From: Clostridiales bacterium
Lineage (GTDB): Bacteria; Bacillota; Clostridia; Oscillospirales; Oscillospiraceae
Length of the DNA: 38,569 bases
Reading direction: 5' to 3'
NCBI GenBank assembly: GCA_021203325.1
Contig: JAJQBL010000118.1
Coordinates: forward strand, 1-38,569
Shown: piece after piece, positions 33,203 through 38,569 of the stretch
Position numbering within the stretch: position 1 is the stretch's first letter
How the letters are laid out: every line of letters starts with the position of its first letter
Notes under the pieces: generated by a model
Told to the model about the DNA's origin: nothing
Seen by the model: the letters and a program-made list of their open reading frames with translations, nothing else
The model's database searches: none
Program-made: the position numbers and the translations under genes

Positions 33203-33213
33203 CGTGCTATGCT
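33185..33213 (+). promoter_or_regulatory. Promoter of the DAACS symporter gene
   Basis: TTTACA (33185-33190) and TATGCT (33208-33213) are 17 bases apart, with TGC before the -10. It overlaps the metY terminator stem. Confidence 0.55.
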
Positions 33214-33271
33214 ATTACCTGTGGTTCCTTCTGCGGCAATCCGCCGAAAAAAATCTGAGAGGAGAAAAGCT

Positions 33272-34501
33272 ATGAAACTTTTCAAGAAAGTCAACATCAC
33301 CCTGGCCATCTTTATCGGCCTGGTGCTGGGCATCCTGCTGGGCCTGCTGGTGCCGGGCAGCGTGAGCTGGTTCTACAGCATTTTGTCCGTTATCAGCTCC
33401 CTGTACATGAACGCCCTGAACATGATGATCTACCCCCTGGTGTTCTGCTCCATCGTGGTGGGCATCCACGGCATCGGCAGCGTCAGCAAGACCGGGAAAA
33501 TCGGCGGGCTGTCCCTGCTGTTCTTCCTGGTGACCACCGCCGTGGCCAGCGCCCTGGGGCTTGTGCTGCCCCGTATCCTGAATCTGGGCACCGGCGTCAC
33601 CATTGAGATGGCGGAGAGCATCGTGGAGGCCACCCAGTTCACCAGCCTGCTGGACACGCTGGAGAACCTGATCCCCTCCAACCCCATCGCCTCCTTCGCC
33701 GACGGCAATATGCTCCAGGTGCTGGTGTTCGCCCTCATCATCGGCTTCGCCATCCTGGCCGTGGGGGAGAAGGGGGAGCCGCTGATGGCCGTCATCACCT
33801 CCGTGAATGACGTCTCCCTGAAAATCATCTCCGTGGTGATGTACTTCACCCCCCTGGGCGTCCTCTGCTCCATCGCCACCGTGGTGGAGGCCAACGGCAC
33901 CGACACCATCCTGTCCCTGGCCACCGTGATGATCGCCCTGTACGTCACTTACTTCCTGTACGCCGTGGTGTTCTACGGCGGGCTGGTCAGGACGCTGGGC
34001 AAGTGCTCCATCCGGAAGTTCTTCTCCGCCGTGGCCCCGGCGGCGCTGAACGCTTTCGGCACCTGCTCCTCCTCCGCCACCATCCCCCTGAGCATGAAGT
34101 GCATGGAGGAGGAACTGGACTGCCCCAATGAGATCACCTCCCTGGCCATCCCCCTGGGGGCCACGGTGAACATGGACGCCGTCTCCATCGTCATGAGCTT
34201 TATGATCACCTTCTTCGCCTCCGCCTGCGGGGTGGAGGTCAGCATCAGCATGATGGTGGTGATTCTGCTGGCCAACGTGCTGCTGAGCATCGGCACCCCC
34301 GGCGTCCCCGGCGGGGCCATTGCCTCCTTCGCCGCCCTGTCCGCCATGGCGGGCCTGCCCAGCGGCATCATGGGGGTGTACATCAGCGTCAACACCCTGG
34401 CGGACATGGGGGCCACCTGTGTCAACGTGCTGGGGGACCTGGCCTGCTGCCAGGTGCTGAGCGCCCAGCTGGGCAAGCATAAGCCCGCGGAAACGAAATA
34501 A
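33272..34501 (+). CDS. Dicarboxylate/amino acid:cation symporter (DAACS family)
   Basis: A membrane symporter of the glutamate/aspartate/C4-dicarboxylate class, 409 residues. It has about eight membrane helices with two re-entrant hairpins. The serine-rich tip of hairpin 1 is FGTCSSSATIPLS, the helix 7 motif is ATVNMDAVS (like the NMDGT sodium site of GltPh) and hairpin 2 is SIGTPGVPGGAIAS. NMDA rather than NMDGT and loss of the usual helix 8 Asp context leave the substrate open: glutamate, aspartate, serine/threonine or a dicarboxylate. ATG33272 has GAGAGGAG before it; the frame is open upstream but lacks a better site. Confidence 0.9.
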   Translation: MKLFKKVNITLAIFIGLVLGILLGLLVPGSVSWFYSILSVISSLYMNALNMMIYPLVFCSIVVGIHGIGSVSKTGKIGGLSLLFFLVTTAVASALGLVLPRILNLGTGVTIEMAESIVEATQFTSLLDTLENLIPSNPIASFADGNMLQVLVFALIIGFAILAVGEKGEPLMAVITSVNDVSLKIISVVMYFTPLGVLCSIATVVEANGTDTILSLATVMIALYVTYFLYAVVFYGGLVRTLGKCSIRKFFSAVAPAALNAFGTCSSSATIPLSMKCMEEELDCPNEITSLAIPLGATVNMDAVSIVMSFMITFFASACGVEVSISMMVVILLANVLLSIGTPGVPGGAIASFAALSAMAGLPSGIMGVYISVNTLADMGATCVNVLGDLACCQVLSAQLGKHKPAETK

Positions 34502-34514
34502 TTCTTTAGACCAA

Positions 34515-34548
34515 AACACGCCCGCAGGCGGCTGCCTGCGGGCGTGTT
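34515..34548. terminator. Bidirectional terminator, symporter/XRE genes
   Basis: A perfect 15-bp stem (AACACGCCCGCAGGC and its complement) with a 4-base loop lies between two convergent genes. Confidence 0.85.
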
Positions 34549-34559
34549 CGTCGCTTTTG

Positions 34560-35894
34560 TCAACTGAGCTTTCTCTTTTTCAGCTCGTAGCGGTACCAGA
34601 GAAGGCCCGCCGCCAGCTCCACAACATAGGCCACGCTGAAAATGTTGCTGACCACCGTTTGGATGCGGCTGGCCTCCGCGAAGTCCTCCACCGTCAGCAC
34701 ACGAACCGTCCAGCTGTCCCCTTCGCCGCTGCTCAGAACCTCCCAGACGTCGGTATTCCGCCACTCGTATTCCAGCGTGGTGCCGTCCGGCCCTTCGAGT
34801 TCTTCCAGGAAGTCTTCCTCCTCGGTGCTGCCATCCTCCCCGGCGCCATCCTCATTCTCGGACACAGACTCTTCATCGCCCTGCACTCTTACCATGATGT
34901 CAGACTCCACCGGCCCAACGATGGAATCCTCGTCCCAGACCTCATCGCTGGGGTCCGGCTCCGTCGCCATATAGGTCCGGAAGCTCTCGAAGTCGGTAAA
35001 GACGGTGCCCTGCACCAGTTGTTCCGCTGAAGCGTTCCCGTTGAACATCAACTGGCCCACCAGGGTCAGCGCCATCACCAGCGCCGTGACACCAAGGGTC
35101 TTGCCTCTCGCCTTCCACAGGTTGGTGCGGCGGGTGGCCTCCGCCTCGCTGATGCGGTAAAAGCCCCGCTTCTCCGCCGTGCGGGAAACCACTATCGTCA
35201 GGATGCCCCACAGCGCCGCCGCCAGCAGGCCGAACAGCAGCCCATAGGCCAGCCAGGTGATCCCCAGAATCCCCTGATAGGTGTCATAGGGAATCGCGAT
35301 CAGAGGAACGGTCGCCCCCAGCAGCACCACCGCCAAGCCCATCACGGCCTTCGCCGTGCGCAGGAGGAACCGCCGAAAGCTGTTCAGCGCCTCCCCCTGG
35401 AAGTCCTCCCCGTCGATCCCGGCCTGGGCCAGGATGCAAAAGACCGCCTCGCACAAAATCGCCGCCACATAGAACAGGCAGCCCACAAAGAAGCCGATAT
35501 AGGCCCGGTTGAAACCGAAGTTCATCACCATGGCCCCCAGCAGCCCCGCCAGGCTCAGCCCCACGGACAGCATGCTCCGGGTCAGCAGCTTCGTCCTTCC
35601 CTCGGACAGGATGCGGGCAATCTGCTTCTCCGTCCTGGCGGGGGACGGGGCAGGCCGGGCCGCCCCGGCAGGCTCCCCGGCAGGGTTGCGCTCCCCACGG
35701 AGCAGCTCGTCCGTTGTCACGCCGAACAGCTCCGCAATCACCGGAATCAGGGTCAGGTCGGGCAGGCTCTCGTCCCGCTCCCAGCGGCTCACCGCCTTAT
35801 CGGAGACGTTCAGTTTCTCCGCCAAATCCTTCTGGGTCATGCCGTTGGCCTTCCGGAGGACGGCGATAAATTTCCCTATCGTTTTCGCTTCCAC
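34560..35894 (-). CDS. Membrane-anchored XRE-family regulator
   Basis: A 444-residue protein with an N-terminal XRE helix-turn-helix (about 8-62; MTQKDLAEKLNVSDKAVSRWERDESLPDL), a Pro/Ala-rich linker, and four to five membrane helices between about 105 and 300. An acidic extracytoplasmic stretch (Glu/Asp-rich, about 320-375) and a final membrane segment follow. This XRE-plus-membrane layout is widespread in Clostridia and could couple an envelope signal to transcription. GTG35894 has AAGGAGTG before it. An inverted repeat lies between its likely -10 and ribosome binding site. Targets are unknown. Confidence 0.88.
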   Translation of the reverse strand: MEAKTIGKFIAVLRKANGMTQKDLAEKLNVSDKAVSRWERDESLPDLTLIPVIAELFGVTTDELLRGERNPAGEPAGAARPAPSPARTEKQIARILSEGRTKLLTRSMLSVGLSLAGLLGAMVMNFGFNRAYIGFFVGCLFYVAAILCEAVFCILAQAGIDGEDFQGEALNSFRRFLLRTAKAVMGLAVVLLGATVPLIAIPYDTYQGILGITWLAYGLLFGLLAAALWGILTIVVSRTAEKRGFYRISEAEATRRTNLWKARGKTLGVTALVMALTLVGQLMFNGNASAEQLVQGTVFTDFESFRTYMATEPDPSDEVWDEDSIVGPVESDIMVRVQGDEESVSENEDGAGEDGSTEEEDFLEELEGPDGTTLEYEWRNTDVWEVLSSGEGDSWTVRVLTVEDFAEASRIQTVVSNIFSVAYVVELAAGLLWYRYELKKRKLS

Positions 35895-35919
35895 GGTACT
35901 TCACTCCTTACGAAATTTA

Positions 35920-35940
35920 CTGTCCGGGCCCTTTGGACAG
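35920..35940 (-). promoter_or_regulatory. Inverted repeat upstream of the XRE gene
   Basis: CTGTCC and GGACAG arms with a 9-base spacer lie about 25-45 bases before the start codon, just after a possible -10 (TAGGAT, about 35946-35951). It is a plausible autoregulatory operator. Confidence 0.5.
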
Positions 35941-35969
35941 GTTTATCCTAGCAAATTCCCGCAAAAAAA

Positions 35970-36028
35970 GCCACCCCGCAGACCGAAAATCACTCTCGCT
36001 TTGCGAGAATCGGCGGTTTGGGGGTGGC
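35970..36028 (-). terminator. Terminator of the ftsZ-Nudix-larC2 transcript
   Basis: GCCACCCC/GGGGTGGC arms enclose a TCTCGC-aaa-GCGAGA inner hairpin. TTTTTTT (35969-35963) follows on the minus strand, shortly after the larC2 stop. Confidence 0.88.
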
Positions 36029-36036
36029 GAAGGCGT

Positions 36037-36510
36037 TTATTGGGCCGTGTTTCCCGCCTCCCAGGCGGTCTGGGCCAGGCGGTACACCGTCTGATAGCTC
36101 TCCCCGGTGGCCCGGCACAGGGCGGCCACGCTGTCGTACTCCGGGTAGGCCCGCTCCGACCCGTCCGGCAGGGTGCAGACCTTCACCGCCACCGGGCCGA
36201 GAACCGTCTCCGCCCAGGCCATCCGCCGGGGGAGAACCGTCCGCTCCATCTCCACCCGGCGGATGCCGATGGTGGTGGTGTGCTGAAAAATGAGGGCTTC
36301 CAGCGCCGTGCGCCGCTCTTCGGTGCAGATCACGCTCAGCAGGCAGGCCGGGCGGTTTTTCTTCATATAAATGGGCTGGTAGTACACGTCCCTGGCCCCG
36401 GCGGAGAGCAGCAGCTCCATGACGAAGCCCAGGTTTTCCCCGGTGCAGTCGTCCAGATTCGTCTCCAGCTTCCAGATGGTGTCTCTGCCCTCCCCGTCGC
36501 GGGATGTCAT
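36037..36510 (-). CDS. larC2: Stand-alone LarC2-like domain (nickel-pincer cofactor synthesis)
   Basis: LarC inserts nickel into the pincer nucleotide cofactor of lactate racemase and related enzymes. In some bacteria it is made as LarC1 and LarC2 joined by a programmed frameshift. This 157-residue protein matches only the C-terminal part: ETNLDDCTGENLGFVMELLLSAGA, IYMKKNRPACLLSVIC, TTTIGIRRVEMERTVLPR and the C-terminal PEYDSVAALCR. The frame is open to 36564, but ATG36510 has AAGGGAG before it. No LarC1, LarB or LarE lies in the window; the upstream gene is a Nudix hydrolase. It may pair with a LarC1 elsewhere, or act in another nickel or CTP reaction. Confidence 0.85.
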   Translation of the reverse strand: MTSRDGEGRDTIWKLETNLDDCTGENLGFVMELLLSAGARDVYYQPIYMKKNRPACLLSVICTEERRTALEALIFQHTTTIGIRRVEMERTVLPRRMAWAETVLGPVAVKVCTLPDGSERAYPEYDSVAALCRATGESYQTVYRLAQTAWEAGNTAQ

Positions 36511-36568
36511 ACCGGTTTGCTCCCTTCTGTTTCCACTTTGTTGCAGGCTGTTACTGTTTGTCATTTTT

Positions 36569-37195
36569 TCACAGGCTGTGAAAAACTCCGTCCCCGCAGT
36601 TCAGAAGCTGCCAGGTGATGCGGGCGGTCAGCCCCCAGATGGTCTCCCCGTCCCAGCGCCAGTACAGCGCCTCCTGCCGGAACCGGTAGCCCTTCAAAAA
36701 GTCCTGCACCTCCGGGGGCTGCTCCTCCGGCCGCTCCGGGGCCAGGGTGTACGCTGCCCGGCTGGGCGGGTTGTGCAGCAGCCAGTCCAGCGGCACGGTG
36801 AAGATGCGCCCCACCTCCGCCGGGGAGGGCCTGGCCCCCTCCACCGCCGCCTGGGGCACCACCCCCACCACGGGGTACACCCGCCGCAGGGTGCTGTGCA
36901 CCGCCATAGGCAGCTCTCCAAGCAGGGTCACCCGCTCCGGGGGAATGGCCAGCTCCTCCCAGGTCTCCCGGAGGGCGGTCTCTGAGGGCGTCTCCGCCCC
37001 TTCGATGCCCCCGCCGGGGAAGCACACCTCCCCCGGCTGGCGGCGCAGGGTGGCCGCCCGCACCTCGTACAGCAGGGCATAGCCCCCTTCCGTCTCCACC
37101 AGCGGCACCAGCACCGCGGCCTCCCTGGGCCGCTCCCCCGCCGGGGCAGTCGGCCGGGCCAGCGCCCGGCGCAGCCCCTCCAGTTCTTCCTTCAT
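36569..37195 (-). CDS. Nudix hydrolase, CoA-pyrophosphatase-like
   Basis: A 208-residue Nudix protein. LRRQPGEVCFPGG followed by the Nudix box (Gly-x5-Glu-x7-RETWEELAI, about 62-84) resembles the NudL/CoA diphosphatase group, which cleaves CoA and derivatives to 3',5'-ADP and phosphopantetheine. The box has Ala instead of the usual last Gly (ELAI). The C-terminal YWRWDGETIWGLTARITWQLL is typical of this group. ATG37195 has AGGAGG five bases before it. It lies behind ftsZ and a hairpin. Confidence 0.9.
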   Translation of the reverse strand: MKEELEGLRRALARPTAPAGERPREAAVLVPLVETEGGYALLYEVRAATLRRQPGEVCFPGGGIEGAETPSETALRETWEELAIPPERVTLLGELPMAVHSTLRRVYPVVGVVPQAAVEGARPSPAEVGRIFTVPLDWLLHNPPSRAAYTLAPERPEEQPPEVQDFLKGYRFRQEALYWRWDGETIWGLTARITWQLLNCGDGVFHSL

Positions 37196-37211
37196 ACGTC
37201 CTCCTGACAAG

Positions 37212-37246
37212 ACGAGGGCCATCGGCCTGCAGCCGACAGCCCTCGT
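37212..37246 (-). terminator. Hairpin between ftsZ and the Nudix gene
   Basis: ACGAGGGC/GCCCTCGT arms with an inner CGGC/GCCG stem lie ten bases after the ftsZ stop. The minus-strand tail (CTTGTC) is weak, so partial termination is likely. Confidence 0.55.
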
Positions 37247-37255
37247 TTTTATCTG

Positions 37256-38434
37256 TCAATGGTTATTGTGCTTGTCCTGCTCCCGGAACAGTTGCAGAAT
37301 CTTATCAAAATAATCATCCTCGATCTGGCCGTCGGCAGACTTTTTGGCGGCTTCCTTTTCTTTGGGCTCCGCCTGCTCCTCCGGCTGCTGCGCTTCGGCA
37401 TCCCCGCCCTCCGCTTCGGCGGGCTGATCGTCCGTCTTGGCCTGTTCAGCCTCAGGTGCGGGCTCCGGCTCCTCACCCTTCTCGGCAAAGCCGGTGGCGA
37501 TGACGGTGACGCGGATCTCGTCCTGCAGGTTCTCATCAATGGTGGCGCCAAAGATGATGTTGGCCTCGGGGTTGGCGGCCTTCTGCACCAGGGAGGCAGC
37601 TTCCTCCACCTCTTCCAGGCCGATGCCCGGGTCGCCGGTGATGTTGATGATGACGCCCTTGGCGCCGTTGATGGAGGTCTCCAGCAGCGGGGAGGAAATG
37701 GCCATCTGGGCCGCGTCCTTGGCCTTGCCCTCGCCTGCGGCCCGGCCAATGCCCATGTGGGCCAGACCGGCGTCCTTCATAATGGTGCTGACGTCCGCAA
37801 AGTCCAGGTTGATGAAGCCCACGTTCTTCACCAGATCGGTGATGGACTCCACCGCCTGACGGAGCACGTCGTCGGCAATGGCAAAGGCGTTCTTAAAGGT
37901 CAGCTTCTGATCGGTGGCGTAACGCAGCCGGTCGTTGGGGATGATGACCAGCGAGTCCACCTTCGTCCGCAGCTCCTCAATGCCGGCCTCCGCCGCCCGC
38001 ATCCGGGGGCGGCCCTCAAAGCTGAAGGGCTTGGTCACCACGCCGACAGTAAGGATACCCAACTCCCGGGCCACCTCGGCCACAATGGGGCTGCCGCCGG
38101 TGCCGGTGCCGCCGCCCATGCCGCAGGCCACGAACACCATATCCGTCCCCTTCAGGGCCTCGGTGATCTTGTCACGGCTCTCCTCGGCGGCCTTCCGGCC
38201 CACCTCAGGCTTGGCGCCGGCCCCCTGGCCGTGGGTCAGCTTTTCGCCCACCTGAATCTTGTAAGTGGCGCTGGATACGTCCAACGCCTGTTTGTCGGTG
38301 TTCACCGCGATAAAGTCCACACCCTGTGTGCCGGACTCCACCATACGGTTCACCACATTGTTGCCGCCGCCGCCGATGCCAACAACCTTAATGCTAACAA
38401 CGTTTTCAGGCTCTTGCTCAAATCCAAAGGACAT
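37256..38434 (-). CDS. ftsZ: Cell division GTPase FtsZ
   Basis: The tubulin-like GTPase forms the division ring. The 392 residues include the nucleotide loop GGGGNN (21-26), the tubulin signature GGGTGTG (107-113, followed by GSP instead of the common AAP) and the T7 loop NLDFADV (209-215). An acidic Glu/Ala/Gln-rich linker (about 318-370) ends in a peptide, IEDDYFDKILQLFREQ, that differs from the classical DIPxFLR type. ATG38434 has AGGAGGAA upstream. A consensus-like promoter lies 65-90 bases upstream. Confidence 0.97.
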   Translation of the reverse strand: MSFGFEQEPENVVSIKVVGIGGGGNNVVNRMVESGTQGVDFIAVNTDKQALDVSSATYKIQVGEKLTHGQGAGAKPEVGRKAAEESRDKITEALKGTDMVFVACGMGGGTGTGGSPIVAEVARELGILTVGVVTKPFSFEGRPRMRAAEAGIEELRTKVDSLVIIPNDRLRYATDQKLTFKNAFAIADDVLRQAVESITDLVKNVGFINLDFADVSTIMKDAGLAHMGIGRAAGEGKAKDAAQMAISSPLLETSINGAKGVIINITGDPGIGLEEVEEAASLVQKAANPEANIIFGATIDENLQDEIRVTVIATGFAEKGEEPEPAPEAEQAKTDDQPAEAEGGDAEAQQPEEQAEPKEKEAAKKSADGQIEDDYFDKILQLFREQDKHNNH

Positions 38435-38497
38435 ATCCAGCTTCCTCCTATGTACAGTTCCTGCAAGGTCTGCCCCAGACCATACTACGCTTCTTTT

Positions 38498-38526
38498 ATT
38501 TTAAACGCAAAGCGTGTGGAGGTCAA
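38498..38526 (-). promoter_or_regulatory. ftsZ promoter
   Basis: On the minus strand TTGACC (38526-38521) and TAAAAT (38503-38498) are 17 bases apart. The remaining sequence to 38569 is AT-rich and shows no gene. Confidence 0.75.
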
Positions 38527-38569
38527 GGCATTTTTTGATTTTTTTCGTTCACTCACATTTTTATTTTTT

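Noticed and set aside
33215-34519. Long minus-strand frame opposite the symporter
   Set aside because: Gly/His-rich shadow without any recognisable fold.
36561-37259. Alternative frame over the Nudix gene
   Set aside because: Gly/Ala-rich shadow. The Nudix box and ribosome binding site are in the other frame.

Overview
The window looks like chromosomal DNA from a GC-rich, endospore-forming Clostridia member, probably Oscillospirales (Flavonifractor/Lawsonibacter-like). This is inferred from four things: an IspH protein fused to ribosomal S1 domains, a YtfJ/GerW sporulation gene inside an scpAB-dacF cluster, AGGAGG-type ribosome binding sites, and high GC throughout. I see no phage, IS, CRISPR, rRNA or tRNA. 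Most genes are core functions in short, tightly overlapping operons.

Layout. 1-560: one copy of a 0.33-kb structured repeat and a leader. 561-4029: ftsK/spoIIIE and a nitrilase-family amidase (+). 4030-5269: metA with a promoter and an upstream ORF. 5319-9179 (-): an SDR oxidoreductase, a frameshifted YibE/F-like membrane protein and a lipoprotein alkaline phosphatase. 9503-16079 (-): five packed genes, namely a circularly permuted PstS-like lipoprotein, a Na+/phosphate cotransporter, CorA, Ppx and Ppk. 16367-16700: the second repeat copy. 16827-19315 (-): coaBC, ispF, ispD. 19510-24025 (-): ispH-S1, plsC, cmk and a frameshifted BaiN-like flavoprotein, with an RpiR-type regulator upstream. 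25075-30230 (-): rluB, dacF-like, ytfJ, DUF2953, scpB, scpA and an M50 protease. 30395-31198 (-): a CbiK-like protein. 31800-34501 (+): metY and a DAACS-family symporter. 34560-38434 (-): a membrane-anchored XRE regulator, a stand-alone LarC2, a Nudix hydrolase and ftsZ.

How the genes work together. The most coherent unit is 7512-16205. A phosphate-binding lipoprotein, a secondary phosphate transporter, a Mg2+ channel, and the exopolyphosphatase/polyphosphate kinase pair are co-transcribed. Alkaline phosphatase lies just beyond the operon terminator. Both promoters carry TTTACC-like boxes at 11-bp spacing, as expected of PhoP sites. I read this as a phosphate scavenging, uptake and polyphosphate-storage module in which a PstS-like protein sits beside a Na+/Pi transporter with no pstCAB. 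MetA carries Glu111, the residue of acetyl-specific enzymes, so its product would be O-acetylhomoserine, the substrate of the MetY encoded 27 kb away. Both met genes have a short ORF with a good ribosome binding site in their leaders.

Points to check: the repeat pair with compensatory stem changes; two genes broken by a one-base slip in G8 tracts; the permuted PstS; a CbiK homologue lacking its metal-binding histidines; the metY leader; and the LarC2 domain without LarC1.
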